From Lycocorax pyrrhopterus obiensis (Eukaryota; Chordata; Aves; Passeriformes; Paradisaeidae): 64,000 nucleotides of DNA. Positions 40,417 to 52,000 of the stretch are shown here, piece after piece. The position numbers and the translations under genes were made by a program. Positions within the stretch are counted from its first letter, which is position 1. Each line of letters starts with the position of its first letter. The notes under the pieces were generated by a model. The model was not told the DNA's origin. It saw only the letters and a list, made by a program, of their open reading frames with translations, and did not search any database. The stretch spans positions 108,908,930-108,972,929 of the forward strand of contig JACSVZ010000002.1 of the NCBI GenBank assembly GCA_014706295.1. Reading direction: 5' to 3'.

Positions 40417-40623
40417 GTAGGATTATCCTCAAATTTAATTTTTTTTTTTTTAGAAGAAGCTAATGGCAAATGTTTCTAGCGAACTTTAGGTGCATCTATG
40501 TTATAACTAGAGAACCAAAACAGGATATTAAAAGAAAAGATAAGTATGAAATTAGTAAACAAAGTTTGACGTTTTTCTTAGCCTGAATTTGATGTATGAA
40601 ATGAATATAATCTCTAGAAGGCT

Positions 40624-40663
40624 TATATATATATATGTATATATGATATGATATGGTATATAG
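40624..40663. repeat. TA / ATATG microsatellite-like tract
   Basis: A (TA)n stretch followed by GATATGATATGGTATA repeats. It is simple sequence and probably polymorphic. Confidence 0.8.
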
Positions 40664-41330
40664 TTTTGTTTTCAGGTACACATAGGAAAAATATAATAGA
40701 AATAATTTCCTTGTGTAATATGCTGCCAAAGAAACATATCTTCCAAACAGTGACATATTAGCTTTTGTAGCATGACAGAGATTTCTGCATGAAGTGGGTG
40801 TGAATTTGTTTTTGTTACATCTCAACATGAGGAAGTTTTTTCTCTGTTCTACGAAACTGCAGTTTTAAGCAGATTCAAAAAGGACACTGGTTGACTAATA
40901 CTGCAAATAATAATTCTCTGGAAAAATAACGTAACAAGTAAGTATTTTAAATCATTAATTGACTTTGAGGTCAAATGTACTAAGCATAAATTGAAAAGTA
41001 TCTTTTTCGCTTAACTTATACTGGCAAGGGCTGTTCAGCAAATCAGGCTTGATTCCTTCTATCTGACACTTCATCACAACACTCCCAGCCATCCAGAGGG
41101 TTTTCCAGTTGCACCTGTGCAAATCCACTTCTTTAGAGAAGCCCTCACAGAGGTATCTGTGTATGCTGTATGTACTGAGCTGGCCTAAGGAAAGCAGAGC
41201 AGGGATATGGGGAGGGACAGAGCATATTTGGTGTGCCCAAGAGCTTGGTGTAGTGAACTATCAGAGTCTGTACAATTCTTGATACATGCCTTGCAATAGA
41301 ATGGAAACTTGGGGACACAACGATCAGTAG

Positions 41331-41418
41331 GATGGGGTCTCCATCCATGGCGGGGGGTTGGAATCAGATGGTCTTGTAGGACTCTTCCAACCCACACCAT
41401 TCTACAATTCTGTGATTT
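41331..41418 (+). mobile_element. CR1: CR1 LINE 3' end fragment
   Basis: The segment reads CCATGGCGGGGGGTTGGAAT, then CAGATGGTCTTGTAGGACTC, TTCCAACCCACACCATTCTA and CAATTCTGTGATT. This is the characteristic 3' end of avian CR1, including a diverged copy of the terminal octamer-type repeat ATTCTATG. Orientation is plus. Only about 90 bases remain, consistent with the strong 5' truncation typical of CR1. Divergence from the usual motif suggests an old insertion. Confidence 0.85.
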
Positions 41419-44400
41419 GCAGCACTGTTTTAAGGTAGCTAGTCTGGACTCTACACTGAAATCAAGTGGTGTTCACTGTCATTTAAGGCCAAGAGATTAA
41501 AAACTCTACTCCTTGGTTTAGGGCCCTCTTCTAGAAAACTCCTCTGGCCTGAGCTTTCACAAGGGTGGTGGCAGCTGTGTGCCCTCTGAGGGCTGTATAT
41601 AGGACACAAGCGCCCAGGAAGCTGGTTCCTTTGTGGAGTGGGTGCTGGGAACAATTTCCAGACTTTGCTGAGAGTATTGACAAAGCTCATGGATCTAAAA
41701 GCATGTTTTGCAAGTTATGAAACTCTAGTGGAGTCAGCACATTCATGGTTACAGATTAATCCTTTGTATAAATCTTATTTTTGACTATGTAATCTTGAGA
41801 TTTCAATTCACAGTTTGTTTCAATTAAAGTGGATAACTTCCTTCTATGCCTGCCACAGAATGAGGTAGTCAGTGAGAGATTTTTTGCCTGGCTGTGTCAA
41901 TTTATTCCTAGAACAACCCAGAGAGGAGTATTGCTGGGATCCCACCATGCAGAAGAAACACAAGAGTCATAGGGTAATACGGGGAGTGCTGGAAAGGAGT
42001 CTGCTTGGGTGGATGATGAAAAGTAGTCAATATTTCAGTGGGTCTGAAAGAAGATGTACATCCAATATGACATTTCAAGAAAGGGAAATATTTCTTGGGG
42101 TCTTTGTTGCTGTCTTCATAATGCCACTTTGGGCACCTTAAAAATGGAGAAAGACACATTTGGAATCAATTAAAACAAACACACATAATTGTAGAGGGAT
42201 CAACGCTGGACTTCTCAAAAGAAGAACAAGGAGAAACCCATATGTTATCTGCTAGTTCACCAATGCAGAAATCAGACTGCTATTGCTTAAAATGATTTTT
42301 GGGTTTCTTTCTGATATGTTACTTCAGCCAATTTGCTCTCATCAGCTGAAGGAAGCTGGGCATGCAGCCCTGACATCAGTAAGGTAAGTACCACCCCTAT
42401 CCCCATGTGCACAATTACCAAGAAAATTCCTGAGGGCAATCTTCAAAATACAAGGAAAAAAGCTTCATAAGGGAAAGCAACAGGCCAAAATTAGATATAT
42501 ATACTCTTATACTCTCCAAGAATTGAGATAAATAGTCTGGCAATATAAGATCTGTATTCACCTAGGAATAGATGTAGAACATTCTACAATATTTCAGGAG
42601 AAAAAGAATTATTCAGAAAACTTCAGGCCATTAGAGTCAGCCAGAATTCTTTTGCAAGAATATTACTAGAAATGGTATGGGACAAGATTACAAGACATTT
42701 AGAAATGGGTGATTTATTTAGGGGCAGAGAGCACATATTCATACTAAAGGAAAATTGTGTTTGACAAACTAGCTAGAATCTGATTATTTTAATGTTCTGT
42801 TGTTGAAGGGATGAATTTGTGTCTGCAATTTATCTGATTTTCAAAACTATGTTTGATATTTGCCATGAAAGAGACCTAGTTTACAGTGGGGGAAGTTCAG
42901 GCAGTTATCCAAATAGAATAAAAATTATCTCAGGAAAATGAAAGAGCATGTCAATTAACAACAACACTTCAGGTGGAAAAACATATACAATCAGCAGTCA
43001 ATAAGCGCCACTTTACTTGACCTATTACACTGAAATTGCACTGAAATCAATGTCAAAATTGGCTAGATTTAGTGGTAAAACATATTAGGACTAACAAAAT
43101 TACATTGGGTTACTGGGAAATGGATAGTAGAGCTGCATCAACACAGTTTATCTCTGGAAATTGGATTAGTTCTGATGCTCTTTCATACCATAATTCTTCA
43201 TTCCCACCCTCTTTTTTGCATTCAGTCATTCACTCTTCAATTCAGCAAATCCTTTTCAGAAACTGTGAATACCTTTTCTCATTAAAAGGGCTAGATAACT
43301 TTAAGATATTTATATAATGCATTAATTCCAGCAAATCCCAAACCCTGGGTTTACCTATAGCGATTTGCAGCGATTCATACCCAAGAGCACGAATCAATGT
43401 GCTACAGCTGCTCCCTAGAGAAGTTGATTTCTAGCCTAGGTCATTGCTTCGTATCTGTCTTTGTCTTGTGGCAGGGACTCATCACAGTCCTGTCCTAAAG
43501 ACCTCTTCAATCAGGGCATTAGATACAATTCCTTCAGACAAGCAAGGAAAAGCAGTTTGCCTTATATTCTTCCAGTTTAACTTTCAATAAAATATTTCCC
43601 TTAATGCAAGCCTGAAATTCTTCAGGAAGCCCTCAGTCTCATCTCTAAGTTATTTGTTTTAAGACGAATGGATGTATATTTAATGTCATATTAACTTTAT
43701 AATCAAGACACATAAAGGGATCTTTTACATTTTCTTTCATAATTGATAGAATTTTTGAGTGTACATGGTAGGTCAGATGGAAAATTTCTACCAACACTGC
43801 TCTACAGAAAGGGCTGTGTAAGTACTACTGAAAAAAGAGATCTGAGAGAGAGTCAATGTGGAGGAGATGGGGACCCCTCACTCTGAAACCACTGCCCCAG
43901 CAGACTGACTCGCTTCAATCAATGTTTGATTGCAAACAACAAGCAGCAATAGGCTACAAAAACCAACTGTTTACATGTCAGCATGGTTTTTTTTAATTTG
44001 AAAGTTGACATGGCCTCTCAGGTTGATTGAAAGGTATATCCTTGCTGTAAAATATCAAATAGCCACAAAAGCAAGGTGCTAGAATTTCACACCTCATTGA
44101 AGGAAAGGGTTGTTTACCAAACAGTTAAGTATACAAGGGAACTTATGGGTATAGAACAAACCTCTATTCTAATAAAGCTTCACTTATTCACCTGGATCAT
44201 GTTTTCTGCTAGTTTCAAGGAAAATGCTAAATCCATGTAGCCCTCCTGGAAGTTCTGAAAGGTGAGAGTGACCCTAGCATGTAAGGTATAAAATTAAGAG
44301 AGAGGAACATTCCCGAAACCTGAAACACTGACAACCACATTATTGAGAGGGAAGCAGAAAGCTACTTGAAGATGGGAATTGACATCTATTTGCAGTTTAA

Positions 44401-45212
44401 ATAGAGTAAACGTAGTTTTTCTTTTACTCTAAGTTCACATTATTTGTATCCATGTTGTCACTTTTTAATATTCTGACTAAGCGCTGCTACTTACAGATTC
44501 AGCCTAATTCCAGACAAAAAAAAACCCCATTAAAGGAGCTGGGCAAAGTTACTCTTCACTGAAGAGAGAGTGAAGACAAGCCTCAGGGACACCTTAAAAA
44601 CCCACCACACCCTTACTCTATCCAGAGTTGGGAAAAACTTCCATCTATGCAAGCCAGGTAGGAGCAGGAGTACCATGGACTGCCAGCAGCCTTGGAAGTT
44701 CCCTGATATGTAGTAATTATGTGAAGGGGGAAAAGCTTGAACCCTGAAAATAAAGGAGGGCCTGTTCTCCAAAATCCCAGGGTTAAGGGTTCTCAGGATG
44801 TGGAAGAACCAAATTAATATTCTCACTGTCTGATTTAGAGCAGATATTTGGAAGAAGATGTAATGCCTTTCATTGGCATGCCCAGATCTGGGACCTGTAT
44901 TATTCTGGGGATTCTTCCTTCAACATTACTGATTAAACCACTTTTTTAGTATAATTTACTTAAAATTTCTTTCAGGCTGGGATTCTACTGTTAGATGAAC
45001 ATCCTAATGACTGTTTCATCCTTTTTGTCTCCTTCAAAACTAATTATTCACAGTGTGTGAAAATACAATGAGAAACCAAGATAGACTTATCCAAGGATAA
45101 TTTGTAACCTGGTCATTCAGGCTGGTGTTCTTGGGAAACGAGAGAATTTTATTTCCAACAATATTAACAGGATACTTGAACATAGGAGGATACTGAGCAT
45201 TGGAATTACTGA
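41419..45212. other. Gene-free AT-rich segment
   Basis: No gene recognised. The short frames at 41451-41690 (minus) and 41872-42141 (plus) lack domains and splice context. The minus-strand frame at 44530-44826 lies in a somewhat GC-richer patch of unknown origin. Confidence 0.55.
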
Positions 45213-45273
45213 CATTTAAATGGGGAAATCTTCCCAATTTAAATCTTTCCCCATTTAAATGGGGAAATCTTCC
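45213..45273. repeat. 22-bp direct repeat with embedded palindrome
   Basis: CATTTAAATGGGGAAATCTT plus CC occurs at 45213-45234 and again at 45252-45273. The sequence between holds inverted versions of the same motif, so 45246-45267 is a perfect 22-base palindrome centred on ATTTAAAT. The nested direct and inverted arrangement suggests a template-switch event during replication. Confidence 0.85.
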
Positions 45274-45723
45274 ATCTTCCCTAGCTGAAAAATATCAAAT
45301 GCCCTCTCTAGGTCTAACCATTGGTTTGTGAGTGTCTCATTTCTAGTCAAAACAAACTGATAATTTTCAGAAGCTAAACTTTTGTTTTCTCCAACCTACA
45401 ACATTGGTTTTTCCTTTGTGTCAAATTCTGAAAATCTTTGTTTTAGATTAGCAGAAAGAGATTTGAAGAATTCTTGGTATTTGTATCTAACTAAAAATTG
45501 ACTTGCACGACTCTGCTATACCCATTAGTGGTACAGCAGGATTACAAAAGATTGCCTGTTTTTTCTCTAGTATAATGTATTATTCCAGCCTTTTAACTTA
45601 CTTGTAAATAATTACAGCTAATGTATTGTAATGGTGCAGCTGACTCACTAAGGCTGCAGTCCAGGCGCTGCAACCTCACAGATACCCTCATTAGATACTA
45701 CTTTTACATTTTCCAAGGGAAAC

Positions 45724-46236
45724 TTTGTTTAAAGCTCTCTCAATCAGCCCTGCCAACTCATGGGCTAGAATCCTTTTGCCCTTGTTTGATAGGTGGAGCC
45801 CGTATGACTCTAGTAGGCTTGGTGCAGTAAAAATTGCCCCATGATCAAAAACCCCAAAATTCTGCAGAGGGCACTAGTCCTTAAGCCACTTAGTGATAAC
45901 ATGGGTTTTCCTGTTCCTTTCATCATTCATCCCCACTTCTGAAGGAATTGAGCAGGACACCACCTGTGCTCCTTTCCCATCAACCAATTGACTCAGAGCC
46001 TTGAAGTCCCTTTTAATTACACCGGTGGCCTTCTTGTCAGCCTCGTCACTGCCAACCTGGACAATCAGCAGCGGTTAATAATCAGAGGGCTGAATTAGTT
46101 CAGGCAGTCTCCTGGTAAAATCCCATACCCAAGCCCCAGGGAGGCAGCAGACTTCTCTGTGGGCTAAGTTCAGTCAACATACAGGGCCTTCAGCTCCCCT
46201 CAGGAGGGAGTCACCTACTAAAACTGCCCTTGTTTT
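45724..46236 (-). pseudogene. CR1 ORF1 esterase (SGNH/GDSL-type) domain, decayed
   Basis: The frame keeps the nucleophile block VLVGDSLLRG (GDS at 46215-46207), then HREVCCLPGA, IVQVGSDEADKKA, VVSCSIPSEVGM and the C-terminal GLHLSNKGKRILA (His near 45793). This is the order of the SGNH-hydrolase fold in CR1 ORF1. Three in-frame stops break it, at 46174-46176, 46075-46077 and 45874-45876, with no frameshift across about 165 codons. The residue before the GLHLS motif is Tyr, where an Asp usually supports the catalytic His in this family. Confidence 0.8.
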
Positions 46237-46473
46237 CTTCTTAATACCTGAGGCTGTGATCCATATGACAGAGTAAACACAACTGGGAGACCCTCTAGAC
46301 AGATTTTTTGCTCTAGTGTCATCTGCCTGACCCTCTAGGTCCAAGCAAGGCCTTATATCTATCCTGTATGGGCACCTGGGATGGCAATGGGGGTCAGGAA
46401 GGGATTCTTTTACCTCCCCGAGCAGGGACCCATTTCCATGCCCTCTCCATTTACTAGGTCTCCTCCTTCTACC

Positions 46474-46689
46474 TCACGGCAAGAGGTATGGGGCTCCTGT
46501 GACTCCTGATGAGCTTCTCCTTAGCTTTACTAATTCTTCCTTAAGCTCTGCCACGAGACAGAGCAGATCATTCACCTGCTCACACAGCAAGCAGGTGTCT
46601 TTTGCACTGTCCTCTGGTACTAACACCAGGCTCAGACACTCCCTGCAGCCGGTGACCCGGACAGCTGTGTCCTTCTTGGGGGGACCCAT
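46474..46689 (-). pseudogene. CR1 ORF1 N-terminal part (zinc-binding cysteines and coiled coil)
   Basis: Starts MGPPKKDTAVRVTGCRECL. Two Cys pairs (GCREC and DTCLLC) form a probable zinc-binding module, followed by a leucine-zipper-like helix (VNDLLCLVAELKEELVKLR, about residues 40-58). In CR1, ORF1 protein binds RNA and assists retrotransposition. The frame ends after 71 codons at a TGA. Sequence beyond it continues to resemble ORF1 in shifted frames (QVPIQDRYKALLGPRGSG, near 46350), so the stop reflects decay. Confidence 0.8.
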
Positions 46690-46983
46690 CCCTTCTGTTT
46701 CAACCCTTTACTGTTCTTGAGAGCCGTCAGTATTTGGATACTTAGGCATATGTCTCTCTAGCAACGGCTTGGACTGGTTCTGTACTGGAAACAGCAGAAC
46801 ATGAATTCCTCTTTGTTTTTCTGGAACTTTAAAATCAGGTTTTCAGAACACTTTGTTCACTGGATGTGTGCTTTCATATTTTGTTGGCTGACCATGTTTA
46901 AAAAAAATGCTTAAAAGATCTTAGTGCTTAACCTTACATATGGTAAAAAATACCTTGAATTCATGAAGATATGAATTACAAAA

Positions 46984-47025
46984 TTCATCATGTCTTCCCA
47001 GTAATTAACTGGGAGACATGATGAA
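46984..47025. repeat. Near-perfect 42-base hairpin
   Basis: A left arm of 19 bases (TTCATCATGTCTTCCCAGT) pairs with an 18-base right arm (ACTGGGAGACATGATGAA), with one bulged T and a 5-base AATTA loop. The pairing is far longer than expected by chance. The stem is shorter than a typical pre-miRNA. It may be a small palindromic duplication or a MITE remnant. Confidence 0.8.
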
Positions 47026-47832
47026 CTCCTTCCCGTTTTTACATGTTTTAACTTGTTTTCTTAAGTCAGATGTCTTCATCAGGCAGTTGAGGAGGTGCGT
47101 AAGAATAAAACACTTTTCATTCATCTATTCCTTCCAGACAAAACTAAATGCTCTCACCGTGTACCTTCCAGCTGCTAATGTAATGCTTTCCAAGAACCAT
47201 TGCCTGGTTTCGTTGCTACTGTCAAGAGAAACCCCTCTGGTTCTGCCTTCTGATTGTTTCTATGGAGAGGAAGATCTGTTTGAATCTCAATATCAATGAT
47301 TTCAAGACTGCAGGGACAGCAGAATGGCATATCTGCTCTTAGTATGCGCCCTTCCTAATCCCATGGATGCTTGCAGTGGTGGGCAGTTCAGTATCTAACA
47401 GAGGGAAGATGTTGCCCATCAGCCTCACTGACCTATTCTTGCACAGTCTGTGGCCACCCTTCATTCTTATGCTTGGAAGTGAACCTGAACAGCTTTTAAT
47501 GAACAATAATGATAATATTATTTCCAAAGCAGGCCATGGTTGTGATACACAATGATGGTGTGGCACTCCGAGGTGGAGCACTGATTGCCAGAACAGACTG
47601 ATGTATGACAAACACCAAAATAGTCTAAACCATTTAGTCAGTCTTTTTTCTGAGATAGATCTTTCATAAGATCTTGATCCTTGTTGTCGTAATGCTAATG
47701 AGGCCTTCAACCAAATCTGCATTAGGCTATTTTCTGTGTCTTTGTGGAAACTACTGATTTGGAAAGCTAATATGAATCATACCATGCATCAGTTCCTTTC
47801 TCTGTTTCAAGGAATAAAGTGATTTCTTCTTT

Positions 47833-47861
47833 CTCACTCCAAATTTCTGTTTTGGAGTGAG
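47833..47861. repeat. Perfect 11-bp inverted repeat
   Basis: CTCACTCCAAA and TTTGGAGTGAG are exact reverse complements around a 7-base loop. It is about 800 bases from the 42-base hairpin and unrelated to it in sequence. Function unknown. Confidence 0.75.
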
Positions 47862-48891
47862 CCATCTCTCATTCTTTAAGCTAATCTGTAATATTAATCA
47901 TTAAGATGTCTGGTAGCCATAGTGCTGTCACTATTCATAATATTCCTTATCCTGAATCCATGAGACAGCAATTCTACCTGCTCTTCTTAGAAGATGGGAT
48001 ATTATCTATATGTACAAACTTGAACAAAAGAGTCTGCTGACAGTTTTAACAGATTCCTTGAAATGGTTGCTTACATAGGATTAAATTCTCCATATAAATT
48101 TGTCCTTTTATGAATTCTCTAGGAAATTATTTAGATAATACTGTAAATTATAGAGTGGGTAGTGGGATTGGAGCTGGTCAGCACACTGTTGGACTTCTTT
48201 TTCCCATTCAAAACTGGAAGAAAATTAATTTTATGAAACAAAAACTTGCAATACCTTTTCTCCTACCCCTGATGAAATACCAACAACAGACGTTCAACAC
48301 AGTCAGTCGAGAATTATTTTTCAAACTATTTCCAGCTAATTGTAGCTGAGACCATTCTTGCTGATTTATGCTATTATAAATCCTTTTGGAGCAGAAAGGT
48401 TTAAGAAGGCACAACACAAAATCTCTACCAGTTTCTAGAATTAGAATTTGCACAAGGAACATTCCTCTCATATGTTAAACTAATAAGAATTTTTTACTTT
48501 TCCAAGCAAATAAGCATGGAAAATGTAGGCCTAAAAAGACTTTAAGTACCCCTATTGTAAGGCATTTGGGGTGAGTTACAGCATAGGTGTGCTTTATAAT
48601 CATGAAAGATTCTAAGAACTGCTTATGATCTACAAAGGAAAGCAAAAATATGATTATTATTAATGTAGAGAATTTTGTTTGTTATTTTCTACAAGGTTTT
48701 CTGTCAGTTACTAAGTGCTGAGTCAAGTTACTTTGACACCAAATATTTTTATAAAGTATTTGCAAGATTAAGCTGTAACGCTGTGACCTTAATGATGATC
48801 CTAATGTAAGTTTGAAGTAAATCTGAATGAACATGAATTTATGTAGCTAATAAGAATGTAAATCTCAAACTATTAATCTGTGCAATTAAAA

Positions 48892-49027
48892 ATCACAGAA
48901 TCACAGAATATTCTGAACTGGAAGGGACCCACAGAGATCACTGAGTCCAGCTCTCGAGTGAATGGCCCATATGGGGATCAAACCCACAACCTTAGTCTTA
49001 TTAGCACCATGCTCTAACCAACAAGTA
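48892..49027 (-). mobile_element. TguSINE1: tRNA-Ile-derived SINE with CR1 tail (TguSINE1 type)
   Basis: On the minus strand the head reads TTGGTTAGAGCATGGTGCTA, then ATAAGACTAAGGTTGTGGGT and TTGATCCCCAT. This is a tRNA-Ile-like body with the anticodon-loop region (GCTAATAA) and a recognisable pol III B box, GGTTTGATCC (48984-48975). The A box is degraded. The tail (GGGTCCCTTCCAGTTCAGAA, then TATTCTGTGATTCTGTGATT) is the CR1-type 3' end used to hijack CR1 reverse transcriptase. This composite structure is that of TguSINE1, described from zebra finch, and is the main clue that the genome is a passerine. I see no clear target-site duplication. Confidence 0.85.
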
Positions 49028-52000
49028 GATAAGACATGGTTATCTTTTGAACTTTTGGACATTTCTTCAGGAAGTTGTTTATTACTCTGAAACTATTAAA
49101 CCTGTCTGCTTTACATGTAAATAAGAGAAAGAAAGTAAAAACTTGAAAGAAAAATAATGGAGGGACTGGAACTGAAGCTCTTCTGCCTCCTGATTCTGAT
49201 GGGTTTTTTTGATTAAAAAAGTTTGTGACTCAGAAATAATTCTACCATCTCTGTAAAGTGTTACAGAACAAACCAGTCTTATATTAGGGTCAAGTCAGCT
49301 CACATACATAGATTTCCCAGTATAAAAAATCTCACAAAACAGGATCAAGATAAGGTTTCCCTCCTAAGGGAAGTGTGTTGCAAAACTTGTCAAAAGCTGT
49401 CTCCACCTCAACAGTGCTTTCACAGATAAAGAAACAAGATAGACCACAGCCACCAGCTGACCAAGGATTGATCAGCCTCATACCAGGCCTTTCCTGCCAT
49501 TTGTGCACACACACATATTAATGTTTATGTACATGTTAGAACTGATGGTCTAATAGAATTGCCGACAATGTCCATCTCTTTCTGCTTTGCTTAGTACAAG
49601 AGTGGTGCTTCCCCAGTGTCTCTTTCCCTATTCTGTATGATCTGGTGCCTAGAGTATGGAAAAAAATAAGAGGATGTGGTGATAACAAAAAATCCCAACC
49701 AATTATTCTTTTTATTTAGAGGTAGAATCTGCTGGGAAAAAACAAAAAATAAGTTCATGCAATAAGGTAAAAAGCTGCTGGTGGAAGAATTGAGCTCATG
49801 CATGTTTCTTTGATGATTTGTTTCTAAGTGACATTACTGCCATGCAGCAATTCAACACATGAAAAACCCCCTACTGCTTAAATTCTTTAATATTTTACAA
49901 AAGATAATTTTTGTTTATTTGCCTGATACCCCTTAATTCAAAGGCTGACATCACGACCGTCTCAGCATCATGTCAGTATAGCACTGGAGAAATATTTGAT
50001 CTTCAGTCAAAATTGCTGGTTTTGTGAATGAAGGTCTAGTGCCCAATGGCATCACCATCCACACCTCTCTATCTAAAGAACTGTGTACTGTAAGAAACAT
50101 GAGCCACTAAAACTAGTAATATTCTTATTCATCTCATTTGTCTTAATACCACAGGTGTCACTGAGGTAAAAAAGGGGGCAAGTATCCTTAAAATACCTAT
50201 AACTATGAAGGAAAAAAAAGCGCAATTTTCCATCATCTTTATTCCCCAGGCATTAGGAAACACTCAATTTTCAACTGAAATGCCTAACAGAATTATAAAA
50301 TTTCAACAGTATTTTAGAAAAAAAAAACAACCCAAACCAAAGCAAGGAGACTTCGCTCCTTCTGGGAGACACTAGGATCGGACTAACACTGAAGTCCTAC
50401 AGACTTCACTGCGTTCTGTGACTGCAGAACTGTTGTCCTATGCATCAAAACTGTGACCTGATTAGCCACTGATATGGCTGATGCATCTGAAAGGGAGACT
50501 GACTTCTCCATGAATTAGCCCAAAAACATCCTTTTGCTATAAAACTAATAATTAGGTTTGGTTGCCTGTTGCATTAATATTCTGATTGAGTCATTTGAAC
50601 TTATTGAGTTATTGATTCAAATTTAATTGTAACATTAACTTGGTGTTTACATTGTTTAAATGTAATTAGCTCTAAGAATGTTTAGGAAATTTACATAATA
50701 AAAAGCTTATTGAAGATACATCTTTTTAGCTCATGTTTTCATATGAAACTGGCTGTTCTGTCAACATATTATAGTATCAAAACTCTAAAGCAAATAGAAC
50801 CTCAGTTAAAAATTCTGTAAACTACACATTTTTCTTACTAGCTACTATCTAGTTTTGTTATATGGGCAAAACCCAAATGTCAGCTCGATTACTCATTTCT
50901 TTCCCTAATCAAAATAGTTATGAAAGTTGGTTAAAGATTTAATATAGAAATAGATAAAAATGATGAAATTCCTTCTATAATAATATTAATTTCTTGCACA
51001 CTGAATCCTTGACAGTTTTTTTTCATATAAGTTTTTTAAGAAATCAGGAATGGGTGGGAGTTTTTGCCAAAATCTTAACTATGCTTTCACAGTTAGTCTT
51101 GGGAAGACATGAAGTAAACCATGGTCTCCAGATAAGTGAACTATACCCAAAGTTTAGAATCAAAAATTATTTTTTCTCCATTTGAGAGCTGTATTTTTTT
51201 TTCAGTTAGGACAATTCATAGGAACAACAAAATCAGAAGGAATTTGTTGCCTGAACTGACATGTGCTCATTGTCAGGTTTACTTTATCTTTGGTCTTTCT
51301 AAACAACAGGAACATTATTTTAAAACAGTTATATCCCAGATGACAAATATACTAATGGCAGAAATATTCAAGAGGGCTCAGAGTTAGATACATCCATGAG
51401 AAAGACGTGAAAATATGTTATCTCTGAAAACATAAAAGAACTTCACTTGACTTGCATGACTTTTTGTATCAAGCATGCTACAGCAGTCTTTTGATTCTAA
51501 TATGAAACTATAATAAGGATCATTGCACTAATGCATGAGGATTTGTGATAATGTTGCAGAAATTTTACTGTCAAAACTGAACTGCAGTGTAATGACTTTT
51601 GTTATCATGGTTTCTAATAACTATTCAGCATGAATTGACCCTACATATGTTTTACTGCAATAATATGTCAGTTATCCAGAAAGTAAAAAAAAAAGAAACA
51701 GGAATTAGTAGACCCCCTCTCCCCAAAATATTACCATAATATGGCCACCTGAAGATACCAGGTAGTGAGTATGAGAATGAATATTTTACTTACATTTTAA
51801 AGCAATTAGAGTGTGCATTATAGTTTTTCAATAAAATTATGTGAACAAAACCAATTGTCAATATTTTGCAAGACAATGCCACTTACAGTGTTAAGGACAG
51901 ATACAAGTAAATAGGTTCTTAACTTATAAAGACATGTCATGCCTCTGTATTTGGGATCTTTAACTAGAAGAACAAAAGCTGATGTCTACAATACAACCAT

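Larger units (their letters stand above)
33383..41330. other. Gene-free AT-rich segment
   Basis: No supported gene. The stretch 37860-38040 is compositionally even and includes E-box motifs (CAGGTG and CACCTG) near 37903-37920. The minus-strand frame at 39769-40113 is open for 114 codons, but no domain is recognised. The T-run near 40438-40452 is simple sequence. Confidence 0.55.
45724..46760 (-). mobile_element. CR1: CR1 LINE remnant: ORF1 region
   Basis: Read on the minus strand, this holds most of CR1 ORF1: the start, cysteine-rich and coiled-coil part (46689-46474), a frame-shifted linker, and the esterase domain to its C-terminal end (GLIERALNK, near 45724). Nothing resembling the ORF2 endonuclease or reverse transcriptase follows below 45724. 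The unit therefore carries a 5' part without its 3' part, the reverse of the usual CR1 truncation. An internal deletion or later breakage is likely. It is dead as a transposon. Confidence 0.85.
46761..48891. other. Gene-free segment
   Basis: No supported gene. The frames at 47018-47299 (plus) and 47339-47722 (minus) lack recognisable domains. Two hairpins at 46984-47025 and 47833-47861 are listed separately. Confidence 0.55.

Noticed and set aside
46984..47025. Pre-miRNA
   Set aside because: The stem is about 18 pairs and the whole hairpin only 42 bases, shorter than normal precursors, with no extension of pairing in the flanks.
48975..49027. A functional tRNA-Ile gene on the minus strand
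   Set aside because: The tRNA-like part is diverged, lacks a good A box and acceptor stem, and is fused to a CR1-type tail, which makes it a SINE.
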